Source: Cryptomeria japonica
Taxonomy: Eukaryota > Streptophyta > Pinopsida > Cupressales > Cupressaceae
Length of the DNA stretch: 64,000 bases
Direction: 5' to 3'
Assembly (NCBI RefSeq): GCF_030272615.1
Contig: NC_081414.1
Location: forward strand, 764,751,413 to 764,815,412
A program made the position numbers and the translations under genes. Shown here piece after piece: positions 45,399 through 57,180 of the stretch; the first letter of the stretch is position 1, and the number at the start of each line of letters is the position of its first letter. Under the pieces are notes generated by a model. The model searched no databases. It was given only the letters and a program-made list of their open reading frames with translations, and was not told where the DNA came from.

Positions 45399-47195
45399 CT
45401 ATGTGTAGAACCTGCGAAAGTGCATGTTTTTGATAGGATCCTCCAAAGGTTCACCTTCTGTAGTTGAGAGCTGATATGCCCCAGATCCATATGCTGCTGT
45501 GATGATGTAAGGACCAAGCCAGTTTGGTTCGAACTTGCCCGTCTTCTCTCTGTCTTACTGATTCTTGGGGTTTTCTCTGAGAACCAAGTCACCTACCTCA
45601 AATGTGCGAGGCTTGACCTTGTGGTTGTAGCTACGACTCATTCGTTGTTGGTAAGCCTTGAGATGATTAAAAGCAGTTTGTCTCTGTTCATCCAGCAGTT
45701 CTAGTTCTTGTAAGTGAGAGACCCTGTAGTCTTCATCAACGATGATGTTTTGCAAAGAGACCCGTAAAGAAGGTAACTCGACCTCAATAGGCAAGATGGC
45801 TTCAGAACCATAGACTATTGAATAGGGTGTAGCTCCTGTAGGTGTGCGGACACTTGTGTGGTAGGCCCAAAGTGCAGGATTGAGTTGGATATGCCAATTA
45901 TGGCCAGCATCGTCGACTGTCTTCTTGAGGATTTTAAGAATTGTTTTATTAGACACCTCAGCTTGGCCATTACCTTGGGGGTAATATGGTGTGGAGAAAC
46001 GATGGGAAATATGGAAGCGGTCACAGAGTTCACAAACATCCTAATTTTTGAAGGGACACCCGTTATCAGTAATAATGGAAACAGGAATACCATATCAACA
46101 TATGATATAGTTAAGGATGAAGGTAGCAATCTGTTTTCCAGTGACTTGTGTGAGAGGTACGGCTTCAATCCATTTTGTGAAGTACTCTGTGGCTGTGATA
46201 ATGAATTTATGACCATTGGAAGGAGGGTGAATCTTGCCTATGAGATCGAGTCCCCACTGACAAAAGGGCCAAGGAGACACAAGTGGTTGTAATTCTTGTG
46301 CTGGCGCATGTATGAGGTCTCCATGAATTTGACATTGCTTACATTTCTTGACAAACTGATATGAGTCATTTTCCATATTGGGCCAGTAATATCCAGTCCT
46401 AATGAGTTTCTTGGCCAAGATAGGACCACTAGCATGTGGACCACATATCCCTTCATGCACTTCACATAACGCAATCTAAGCTTCGTCGCTTTCTAAACAT
46501 CTAAGAAGAGTGCCATCTAGACCTCGTCGGTATAGGATATCAGCTAAAATGACATATCGAGAGGATTGGCGAATGAAGGTGCGACGTTGGTTATTTGATA
46601 GATCGGGAGGTAAAGTATTGTCATGTAGGTATGTGAAAATGGAACCATATAACTGGGATTCGGGACCAACAACACATATCATTTCAGTAGGAGTAATCTC
46701 ATATGAAGGAACCAAAAGGTTATCCACCAAGAACTCATAGCAGGTCTCATTTTGAGGTAGATCAATCAGTGAGGCAATTGTAGCCATGGCATCTGCGGCA
46801 CGATTCTGCTCTCTTGGTATCTGCTCAAAATCTATCTTTGTGAACTGTTGTTTCAAATCGTCCACCATTTGCTTGTAAGGCAGTAATTTTTCATCTTTTG
46901 TTTGGTAATCATCAGTTGCTTGACGGATGACAAGTTGGGAATCCCCAAAAACATGAAGTTCCTGGATCTTCCACTGAACTGCAATTCGTAATCCTGTTGT
47001 TAATGCCTCATATTCCGCTATATTGTTAGTGCAAGGAAATGATAAGCGGTATGATTTTGGTATAGAATCGCCTTGAGGAGTTATAAAGAGAATACCAGCT
47101 CCTGCCCCATGCTGTGTGTATGAGCCGTCAAAATACAGTTGCCATGGCTTTGCATATGATATTGTTAAAATGGATTCATCTGGAAATTCTGAATT
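45399..47195 (-). pseudogene. Second (archaeal-type) RNase H and integrase of element 5
   Basis: One frame, entered by a shift near 47165-47195. The extra RNase H has WQLYFDGSYTQHGAGAGILF (about 47140-47085), NNIAEYEAL, GDSQLVI and AADAMA, so its acidic residues are kept. The integrase follows: zinc-binding HEGICGPH...CKQCQ (about 46460-46330), then GLDLIGK, ITDNG and GQAEVSNK, which carry the D, D and E. The C-terminal part ends with a WLGPY motif and HFRRFY near 45399. Stops: TAG 46476-46478, TGA 46095-46097, TAG 46041-46043, TAA 45555-45557. Confidence 0.88.
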
Positions 47196-50100
47196 TCAAT
47201 CATGGGGGCATCTGCTAATTGATCCGCGATGGCTTGTACTTTTATTGCTTTTCTATCCACATACTCGATGTCGAATTCACTAAGGATCATTACCCATTTG
47301 GCCAGCCACCCAGTAAGTGTTGCTTTATTGAGGAGGTATTTCAATGGATCGATCCTTGCAACTAACTTAGTCTTATGAGTAAGCATGTAATGTCGTAATT
47401 TCTGCGAAGCAAAGACCACGGCGAGACATGCACGCTTGATTGGCGTGTAGTTTAGCTCATATCCCACCAATGTGCGACTGATATAGTATACTGCTTTTTC
47501 CTTGCCGTCAGCAATCTGTTGTGCTAGGAGTGCCCCCAGTGCTGTTGGAGTAGCTAATATGTATAGTAGCAAAGGTTGATCTAGAACTGGTGGCATCAAA
47601 ACTGGCGGATTCAAAAGATAATCTTTGAGCGTCTGAAAAGCTTGTTGACAGTTATCATCCCATTGAAATTTGATATTTTTATGTAGCAGGTGTTGAAAAG
47701 GATTGCACTTATCTGCCAGTTGTGCTATGAATCTTCGAATGGACTGGAGTCTTCCTTGTAAGGATCGAAGCTGACTGATATTTCTGGGTGGTTGCATGTT
47801 CAAGATAGCCTTGACTTTTGCTGGATCGGCTTCGATTCCTCTTTTGGACACAATGAATCCTAGGAGCTTCCCGGAGGTTACTCCAAAGACACATTTCTTG
47901 GGATTTAATTTTACTTTGTATTTTTTCAATCGATCAAAGACGACTGACAATATGTCCAGATGCGTATTTCTGTCTACTGATTTACCCAAGAGATCGTCAA
48001 CATAATCTTCCACAGTTATGTGCATGAGATCATGAAAGATAGTGGTCATTGCTCTTTGATATGTAGTACCTGCATTTTTCAGCCCAAAGGGCATGACGTT
48101 CCAGCAGAAAGTTCCCCACGGACAAGTAAATGATGTTTTGTGTTGATCCTCGGGTGTGATTCTAATCTGATTGTAGCCAAAGAATCCATCCATTAATGAT
48201 AGCATTTCATGACCTGCTGTAAGATCAACAATCAAGTCAATGTTTGGTAATGGGAAGTCATCCTTTGGACAAGCTTTGTTGATGTCTCTGAAATCTGTGC
48301 AAATTCTGATGCTGCGATCTGGTTTACTGACAGGTACTAAATTGGAGATCCATTCAGGATAATCAATTGGGCGTATGAATCCGACATCCAATAACTTCTC
48401 CAGCTCTGCTTTGACTAGTAATGCCACTTGTGGATGCATTTTTCTTAATTTCTGTTTTACTGGTTTTGCCCTAGGTTTGACTGTCAGATGATGCATTACC
48501 AAATCCGGATCCAATCCAGGCATGTCAGCGTATGACCATGCAAAGTTGATTTGTCTTTCCTTGAAGAAGCTTATGAACTGTGACCTTTCGAACTCTGTCA
48601 ATGATTTAGCCAGGAATATGTTGTGTGGAACCTCTTCCGTACCAATGTTTGTCTTGATAGTCTCCTCTACCAGCATGGATGACTTTTCCTCATATGAAGC
48701 TGGGAGAATGTCGAGCCTTCCATCTTCGGGTGCCTTAGAGAGGTTTTCGCCCTCAGATACGTCCTTTCTTTTTACTTTTTTGGGATCAGATAGCGCCACA
48801 GTGTGGTTTTCACCATAAGATCCTTGATTTTCTCTTATTTTCACATTTTTGCGACTGGAAGGTCCAACACCCTCACCAAAATATGCCATGTTGTTGAGTT
48901 CTATAGTGTATCCTGCTTTATGGTCCCCAAGGGGAAGATCATCTCATATGCCAAGATAGTCAATAACAGCTTCATCATTTTGAAATGTGTCAAACTGTGC
49001 TGGCCCTTCATAATCTCAGTCAATGAGTTGGTGGTGAACAAGGGGAAGGCCTTTAATGTTTTCAGAGTTTGCGGGGTTAAGAGTGAAGATGTGGTTATAT
49101 TCAGTTATGTCGAGGTAATTATCGAGGTCATCGATGGCACTCTCCTCATCAGTCTCGATCATGAGCGAATCCAAATTATCATCACTAGTAGCGCATTCCA
49201 GAACAGGTGTTCTCATCCTATGTGATTTCAACCTAAAACCTTGAGACAAGGACTGTGTAGACTCCTCATGGGTTGTTTCTTGACCAACTCTGAATTTGTT
49301 ATAAAATTCCTCCTCTTCTGTGGGTTTATCTGGCTCTCTGAATGTCTCGGTGAGCTCGTAGTCACTGGAAGACTTGTCAGAACCCCATTCCCATTCGTTG
49401 GAATCTGTGGAATAGCAATTCTCTTGTTGAATTTTGGCAGCTTTGATTTGTAAGGCTTCTTCTGTCCTTTTAGTATGGATCTTGGAAGTCAGAAAACCAA
49501 GTCCCTTTGAGCGTTCCCTTTTTATAGTCAATTCAGGTTGTAAGGGCTCCATAACACCTTCTTTGCGTAACCCAAGGGGGCTTTTTCCATCATACCCAAA
49601 TTTTTGTAGAATCTTGAAGCCTTTGCCATATTTCTCACAGGGTATATTGATCTGTTTTTGTGTGTCATCTTCAATGTCTTTGTAGAGCATTTTGTATAAA
49701 CTTTCCTCTTCCAGTTCACCCCATCTTTGAAAGGTAGTAGGATCCCATTTGAATGCCATGATGGATATTTGCTTGTTAGGATGTGGCCTTCCGTATTCTT
49801 TTGGAGAGCTCATGACTTGTCGTAAATACATGGTCTGATTTAAAGTGTATTCTCCCATGCCTTTGTCCTGAAATTTGCCTTTAAGTTCACCTTGTTTTGA
49901 TGTCGAAGGTTTCAATGACTCAGGATCAATGTATGCCGAAGAAGGAACAGCTTCACGATTACTAGGAATGATGGTCTCAGTATGTGATCTCAAGTTATTG
50001 CAATATATGAACGGATTAGGATCACCGTTAACTGTTACCTCAACTCCGTTGTGAGGAAACTTAATGCATTGATGATATGTCAATGGGACTGCCCTCATTT

Positions 50101-52909
50101 CATGAATCCAAGGACGTCCTAACAATATATTATAAGTGAGATCCAGATCTAGAACCTGACAAACCACATCCTTTGTGACTAGCCCAATTCTTAGAGGTAA
50201 GGTGACTGTGCCCTTGGATGAGCATTCTTCATCATCATATGCCTTGATGGTGATTTGATTTGTTGAATTCACAGCTTTATCAGAATATCCCAATTGTTTA
50301 ATGGTGCTCAATGTACAAATGTTTAGACCAGCTCCTCCATCTATCAAGACTCGCTCTATTCGATGTTTGTGTATGAAGGCTTCAATATGTAATGGTGCAT
50401 TATGTGGCTGACTTACGGAGGCATCATCAGCTTCTGTGAATGTAAGGGAATGTGGAATGGAAAGGTATCCCACCATGGCTTGAAACTGGTCCACGTTTAG
50501 ATCAGTAGGAACGGCGGTGTCTCTTAAGATTGTGTCAAGAATAGCTTTATGAGCGAGGGATATGCGTAAAAGCTCAAGTATGGAGATGAGCGCGGGTGTC
50601 TTCCCTAATTGTTCCACAAGGTCATATTCAGGTTTGGTTGATGAAGAAGCAGTGTTTTTAGTTGAAGCTCCTGGCAAAGTAATTTTACCTCGACAGGTTG
50701 TAACGTGACATTCAGAGGTAGGTTCGGAAGAAGATCCAACACCTCTTAGGACAATCTTGGGTCGCTGAGGAGGATTCTCAGGGTTTTTGTTCTTGATGGT
50801 AATAGTAGAGGTATGATTATCCATTGAGATATGATTGATAGTTGAATCATAGTTGTAAGGTGCTCTAGTATAGTTGGCTTGATCATCTGTGACTTTAGCT
50901 TTTCCATTATCGTGCTTTGGGAATGGTTCCTTAAACATCTCATGTTCTTGATTGGATGAGTGTCCCTCAATCTCAATGTCACCTCTATCAATGAGATCCT
51001 GTATGATGTTCTTCAGTCGATGACAATTTCCTGTCTTATGACCCTTGCTCTTATGAAATTCACAATAATCATCATCATTCCACCAATTCGGCTTAACCTT
51101 TGGTTCATATGGAGGAAAATCTGGAACTGTGATTACCTTGTTTGCCACAAGCTTCTTGAAAACTGACTCAAGTGGTTCTCCCAATGGGGTGTACTTCCTT
51201 CGTGATCTGGGAGTTGTTTGAGTATTTACTTGATTGTTTGTAGAACTTGATCCTAAAAAGATGAATTTAGGTCGCACTGTGTTGGCATCAACAACACCAT
51301 CATTGACTGTGTTCTTGTTTTTATTCCAAAATCTTGGCTTGTCTTTTCCTTTAAAGTCATCTTTGTTTTCCTTGAATATCTTGATGACTCCTTGTTCAAT
51401 TAGGACCTTTTCTGTTGCTAAGCCTTTTTCAATGACATCCTTGAAGGTGGACAAACAAGCTTTCCTTAGATCATAGCCAATGTCCTTGTTAACGTTTTGG
51501 GTGAACATTTCTACCATTTGTTTTTGTGGAATCTCACAAGAGCATCTGCTGGCTAGATTTCTCCATCTTTGTAAAAATGATGCAAAAGATTCTCCCTCTT
51601 TTTGCTTGGTGTTGCACAAAGTAGTGACTGATATGTCTGTCTCTATATTGTAGGAGAAATGTTGAATAAATGCTTCTGCTAGGTCACCCCATGACTTAAT
51701 ACCAAGTGGAAGTTGGGAGAACCATTCCATAGCTTGATCACCTAAGCTTTGTGGGAATAATCTCATCAAATATGTCTCTTCTACTGCTACCTCAATGCAA
51801 GCTGTGAAAAACTGTCTTATGTGTGCCTTAGGATCCCCTTTTCCTCTATACTTGTCAAATTTAGGCATCACAAAAAGTGTAGGAAATGGAGGCATTGGAA
51901 TGCTCTTGTCAAATGGATAAGGACATATGTCTCTCATTGTGTATGTTGGCTGCGGTGTATTTATGTCCTCCATTTTCTTTTGTAAGTCCCTGATTTGTTG
52001 TTCCAAATTGCTCTTAGGTGGAGATCAACTTCTTGGACCATATCCTATGTTTGAGGTACCCATTGGAGGAGGTGCATGTTGCATATATGGATGATATTGA
52101 TCATACACATGTTCATATGGAGGAGGTCTGTAATGATGTTGCATATATGGACCACTTGGTATAGATTCATGTTGAGGAACACCATATCTATTTTGTGCAT
52201 GTATACCATATTCTATAGGCATGTCATTTTCCATTGTGTTGCCCCCAAATTTGACATGAGGTTTCCTTGTGTCCAAATTTTGAGCATGCCTTGGAATATC
52301 CCATTGCTTTGGTGGTTGTTCCTTAGCATTCGTATGTGATTGAGCATATTTGTCTGCATAAGACTTCCATAATGGTCTACGAAGGTAAGTATCATATGTT
52401 TGACCATGTGTATGTGGGACCTCTGGTTTTTGAAGCAAAGCTGATGGTGATTCAGGTACCATATGTGGTCCTCTATTTCCTCCACTATTAGGTCTGCTTT
52501 GATCCATATTGGAGTGCGGTTGTTGCAAAGGTCTATGTTCCATTATTTGAGACATGTCAAAATCATGAGGTATCTTGGCTCCACTTTGTGCCATCATGTG
52601 TAAGAAATATTGTCTATCTCTCCTCATTATTTCCTCAACCAATCGATTGAAATGGGGATTCATAATGGATTCTTCCACATCTGCTGAATGTACTGAAAAG
52701 TTGTCCACATTGTCATTTCGTGTAGCATTGTTGTTTAGAGTGTCCATGTTCTCAACATTTGGATTATTTCTATAGACATCCATGTCAGGTAATGTAGTGT
52801 GCTCAGGATTGAAAAATAAATCGTTGTCATACTCATAAGAACTCATGTTTGCGGACTCTTGAGCCTCTTTAGTTTCTCTCCTAGATTTTTGAAGACGGGT
52901 TTCAACCAT
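47165..52909 (-). pseudogene. Gag-protease-RT-RNase H polyprotein of element 5
   Basis: A single frame from MVETRLQKSR (52909) to 47165, broken only by TGA at 52025-52027, 49016-49018 and 48944-48946. In order: an N-terminal P/H/N-rich Gag extension; a retrotransposon Gag domain (about 51865-51400, with AMEWFSQLP); a knuckle-like CEFHKSKGHKTGNC (about 51068-51027); a retropepsin with LIDGGAGLN (about 50350); a G-patch-like segment GKGFKILQKFGYDGKSPLG (about 49640-49560); RT with FGLKNAG and DYVDD (about 48010); and a gypsy RNase H (about 47600-47200). The protease uses DGG in place of the usual DSG/DTG, as in other Tat elements. Confidence 0.9.
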
Positions 52910-53403
52910 GAACTAGGTATTGACCAAGATGTGTGAGACTAGATGAAAAATGGAAAGAGTATGGAAGACCAAGAGTTGAATGGAATGTAAATGAGTCAGA
53001 AGTGTACTTGTAATGTCCCCAGTGTAAGACCAAGTATGTATGTAGTAGAGTAGGTGTGACTTCCAAAGAGAGGATAGTTTCTCTTGATGAGGTAAGTTGA
53101 CCTTGACTCTAAGTAAAACCAAATGAGACCCAAAGGTAAGAAACCTTGATGAGGGACCACTTAGCAAAGTGTTGTTGTATGTAGTGTGTTGACAAAGTAT
53201 GATGAGGACAAGCAAGTGACATTTTGACTCAAGTTTACACAAATGTGAATGTAAAATGAGATGTGAAGCAATGATGGACTATGTGAGACCCAAAGATAGG
53301 TTGAATGCTAGATGAAACCTGAAGAAACAACCTAGGAAGCTCAAGTATTCCGAAACTGATTTCTTGTGTTTGCTGGACTGTGAAATTTTTCTTGCAATTT
53401 TGA

Positions 53404-53685
53404 ACACAGACGCGCCTGTATACTGCACAGACGCGGTTTCCTGACCCAGACGCTACTCTGCCCTTCACAGACGCGCTTATGAGATTTTTCCTGTTTATGT
53501 TTGTTGGACTGTGAAAATTTTTTGCAATCCTGGACACAGACGCGACTGTATACTGCACAGACGTGATTATCCGACACAGACATGTTTCTATTCAACACAG
53601 ACGATGTTATAAACACAGACGCTATTCTGCACTTCACAGACGCGCCTAGACAACACAGACGCGGTTAAAACTGACACGGACGCGT
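53404..53685. repeat. CACAGACGCG cluster 1 (about 12 copies)
   Basis: Irregularly spaced copies, mostly about 18-40 bp apart, of CACAGACGCG and one- or two-base variants. CpG-rich in an AT-rich setting. Confidence 0.85.
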
Positions 53686-53959
53686 TTCTGTAAACTTTGT
53701 GCAATTTTTTCAATATGTGAAGTCATTTTTGTTGTGACCAAATCTGACTGTTTGACTGTTTTTCGTGACAAGAGGACACAATGTTGATGAGGACTCAATG
53801 TTTGCAAGTGTTTAGACTCCAAAATGACTCCAAGAAAAGTGTGTTGTTTGATGTAAAAATGTTTTGCATACACTTGAAGACACAAAAGACACAATGTTTT
53901 GCTGTTTGGTCTTAATGTTTGAATGTTTTAACATAAGTCAAGCACAATTCTTATGGCTG

Positions 53960-54320
53960 GCCAAGACAATAGTTGTTGATCCCACATGGGGTTTTACCCC
54001 TGAGGCTACGCTATTCAAGGCGGATACTTAGATGCTTGACCTCACTGGCTCCACCCTCGGCACTCACTTCTCGGGTCAGCCAAGCATCAGTCCCCATGAA
54101 AACACTCCATGGCGAACTTTGTATCTCTACTAAGAACCGTATGTGTGTGGGCCGCTACCAGAGGTCCGACCTCCTGCCCCAACAACTAGAAGGATTTGGG
54201 CCTCTAAAACAAAATGGTGCTAGTAAGGGCATCCGCTCGTGTGGCCATACATGCGGCACTTTCAGCTCTGTAAATACAGAAGGCTCCCAGCCGGTAGGGG
54301 TTATGCCCTACAAATGATCA
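53960..54320. other. GC-rich structured block in leader
   Basis: Hairpin GATGCTTG (54031-54038) with CAAGCATC (54081-54088). Hairpin GTAGGG (54294-54299) with CCCTAC (54306-54311). It is markedly more GC-rich than its surroundings and has no ORF of note. Confidence 0.5.
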
Positions 54321-54907
54321 AATAAATTTGATCAAATGGGTTTATGGGGAGACATAGTGTCGGTATGAACTAATCAGCACACGTTATTCATAGCTTTCAC
54401 CATGAATACATTTGATTATAGTGGTTCGGATGAGGTGGGTTTTCCTCGCTACCACTTGGGTCATTCTCTTCTCACTAGTAGTCCTAATGACCACACGGGA
54501 AGACAAGCCCTCTAAAGATTAAACAAAAAGAGCCTATTGCTCAAGACACAAAAGACAATGATTCAATTTTAGTGCACCAATGGAAGTGTTTGCTAGTCTA
54601 TGAAAACAAGGCACACAATAAAAATCCAAAACCCTAGCCAAGGACCTACAACAAAGAGTTGTTAGTAGTTTGGGTTGTTTGAAATAATCACCCCTTCCTG
54701 CAAACACACAAGTTAGGTAAATTTTAAAACCCAAAAGACTTTGTGAAAATAGGGGCCTTCAACCAAACGATTTAGCTTCCAAGGCAAGCTGCACTAATGT
54801 TAGCTAGATCTGAAAGTGTTAGTCCAAAAATAAACCAGATCTGAAACCCTAAATGCAAAAATCCGAAAACTGAATCACTAAAATTTCAAAATTTTGAAAC
54901 AATAAAT

Positions 54908-55160
54908 ACACAGACGCCGTTACCCTCAACACAGACGCGTCTGGAGCACACAGACGCGATTCTGTGATTCACAGACGCGCTTAAAAGTCACAGACACTCC
55001 TTTTAGACACAGATGCGGGTAGAAATAACACAGACGCGTTTTTGGAACACAGACGCGCCTCCCTGGAACCTGCAAAATGAAATATTGACAAAACACAGAT
55101 GCGGATCCCGTTGTCGCAGACGCGCCTGAAAATCAAAAACACGTTCCGAAAGTGCGCAGA
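54908..55160. repeat. CACAGACGCG cluster 2 (about 11 copies)
   Basis: Second cluster, close to the PBS, with about 20-bp typical spacing. Some copies are changed at CpG (CACAGATGCG). Confidence 0.85.
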
Positions 55161-55257
55161 CGCGAAAATACCAAAAATGCTGCCGAAAATGTCTGATCTG
55201 CAACTTCAAAAACACAAGATCTGCAACAAGGAGGTTAAATGCAAAGGGACAAGTGTC

Positions 55258-55275
55258 CCACTGGGTGTCCCAAAA
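55258..55275 (-). other. Probable PBS of element 5
   Basis: Downstream of the 5' LTR (minus), after TTT, the sequence is TGGGACACCCAGTGGGAC. The position and the TGG start fit a primer site, but I cannot assign the tRNA. Confidence 0.5.
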
Positions 55276-56089
55276 TGTGTATGGTGAAAAATGGATAACA
55301 ATAATAACAATATTGAAAGGCTAAATGAATTCAACCACCAAACCCTAGCCTAACAATCAACAAAGATCCACCATAACATATGAAGATTACCTAAGACAAT
55401 GCAAATCAAATGAAATCACACAGATTATACCATCACATGTCCAATAGGGTTTTGATCTCCATTCTTCCTATCTCCATTGATCTTGCTTGATATATTTGCT
55501 CTCAGATTTTATGTGAACAAGAGCTCAACAAAGAACGGAATGTGGTTGTAAGTAGGATCATAGTGTAGTCAATTGATCAAGTCATTAGCTCATTAGATCA
55601 TTAGGTCATTAGAATGCTTGATTAGAATGATTGATTAGGGTTTGATAATGAAGGAAGCATCTCCTTATATAGAAGACACTATATGAAATGGAGGGATAAG
55701 ATTGAGAGGTGTAAAAGGAGGTCAGCTATGATTAGAGGGTAGGTAAAAGAAATAATAAAATAATGAAAGGGGTAGGTAGTGTATGAATTAAGAGATGAAT
55801 GACATGTGTCATGGGTAGAAAAGGCTAATGAATTAATTAAATAAATAAAGATTTATTTAATTAATAGAAGAAGTGGGATCAATTAAATAAATAAGATATT
55901 TATTTAATTTAGGAAAAGGATAATTTAAATAAATAAATGTATTTATTTAAATGAGAAATAAGGCTAGAAGAGGATAAATGAATTAATTAAATAAATAAAG
56001 ATTTATTTAATTAATAGAAGAATTAAGCTTAGATAATTAAATAAATAAAATATTTATTTAATTAGACATGACAATTTTAGGTGTCTACA
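55276..56089 (-). repeat. Element 5 5' LTR
   Basis: 814 bp, about 99.3% identical to 41476-42289. TATATAAG at 55664-55671 (minus). Confidence 0.95.
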
Positions 56090-56094
56090 GTAAC

Positions 56095-56675
56095 TGAGAG
56101 AGAGATAGAGAAGACTGAAGTAATGCTAGAATGCATTAGCTGTGAGCAATACTGGATCTAACCAAGTAGTTTGTGCTATTAGATAGATCAAACACTTGTT
56201 GATTACTCACATCTTTAACAAGTCAGTAGCCCCTAACCGGGTAGGCCTCAAAGCCTTTGTAAAATCCTCTAACAAGGTGGTTCACACATGTGAATCTAAA
56301 ATCCTCTAACAAGGTAGTCTTTAATCGGACTTATCTCCTAACAGAGATTGAGATTCCTAACAGGATCTGTTCCGGTGAAGAACATTGTAAGACCTTAACC
56401 AGTTTGACCTTAACCAGTCCAGTTTCTATTCTGCAGATTGTGACTTGTGAGTTCTATCTCACCGTGGTTTTTCCCAGTTGGGTTTCCACATCAAATATCT
56501 TGTGTTATGGTTTTATTGCTTTTGTGGGTAAATGTTTTATTCACATTTTGGTTTGTATGTGTGGTAACCGGTTTGACTGTCAGACTGCTTTACCGGTTTA
56601 TCTTTAGACTGTGTAAGTGTTTTAGTGCAAATATTTTTGGCATACTAATTCACCCCCCCCTCTTAGTATTCATCA
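56095..56675 (+). repeat. Element 4 3' LTR, second part
   Basis: Continues the LTR interrupted at 41475, matching about 34998-35571. It ends in C8, TCTTAGTATTCATCA. Confidence 0.92.
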
Positions 56676-56680
56676 TGTGC

Positions 56681-57180
56681 ATCACTAGGAGTTAACATTC
56701 TTAGGCTCATGTTATGTGTTGTACATAACATTGGGAAATATATTTAATGTGGGGTCACACATGGGAAATTTATTTAATTTAATATTGAGTAAATATTAAT
56801 AAAGTAAAAACTCAATACCCAAAATTAAATGAGGGGTTAATGGCTTTGTAATATCACATGGTTTTATGTAATACCACTTGGTGGTTTAATGTGAGCTTGT
56901 TTCTATAAAAGGAAACATAAGGGTAGTTATCTCTAGTTGGCTAGTTGTCCATTTTAGCTAAGGGGTTGACAATATTTTTTATTTAGCATTTTTTAAGATC
57001 TAAAGAATGACATGGGATGTGTGGTTACATGCTTGTTCACATGGAGTGCTTGTCTTTCAAAAGTGTTCACATAAGACTCCAAAGATGTATTGTAATGGTT
57101 GCATTGTTGAATAATACATGAGTGATGGATTATTATGGAGGCTTAGTTTTTACATCTTGAGTTTTTTTCTAGGGTATATC
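56681..57180 (+). repeat. Possible continuation of the old LTR
   Basis: Flank of element 4 with a TATAAAAG box at 56904-56911. No partner LTR found; the end is uncertain. Confidence 0.3.

Larger units (their letters stand above)
52910..55275 (-). other. Long leader of element 5
   Basis: 2.4 kb between PBS and gag start. It contains two clusters of a CACAGACGCG decamer and a structured GC-rich block (53960-54320). Frames called here repeat R-V-C words because of the decamer and are not genes. Confidence 0.75.
41476..56089 (-). mobile_element. Element 5: young Ty3/gypsy Tat-lineage retrotransposon
   Basis: Two 814-bp LTRs (41476-42289 and 55276-56089) differ at about six positions by eye (0.7%). 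Target duplication GTAAC. It lies on the minus strand, with a long structured leader, gag-protease-RT-RNase H-archaeal-type RNase H-integrase, then a 3.1-kb 3' region with an antisense plant-mobile-domain gene. A second RNase H and a long 3' region with an antisense ORF are known features of the Tat group (for example Grande-like elements). Catalytic residues of RT, the second RNase H and integrase are present, but seven stops and one frame shift interrupt the polyprotein. Confidence 0.95.
34410..56675 (+). mobile_element. Element 4: copia-like element without pol, carrying an accessory ORF
   Basis: Left LTR 34410-35571; right LTR 40881-41475 continued at 56095-56675 after element 5. The target duplication is TGTGT/TGTGC (four of five bases). 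PBS TGGTATCAGAGCC is at 35574-35586 and the polypurine box is at 40869-40880. The 5.3-kb interior encodes a zinc-knuckle protein and a large ORF of unknown family. There is no protease, integrase, RT or RNase H. A fragment of a sister copy is at 60836-61072. The LTRs are clearly more diverged than those of element 5. Confidence 0.9.

Noticed and set aside
53235-53637. Minus-strand ORFs rich in R-V-C repeats
   Set aside because: Produced by the CACAGACGCG decamer in the leader; overlapping frames give the same words and no domain is present.
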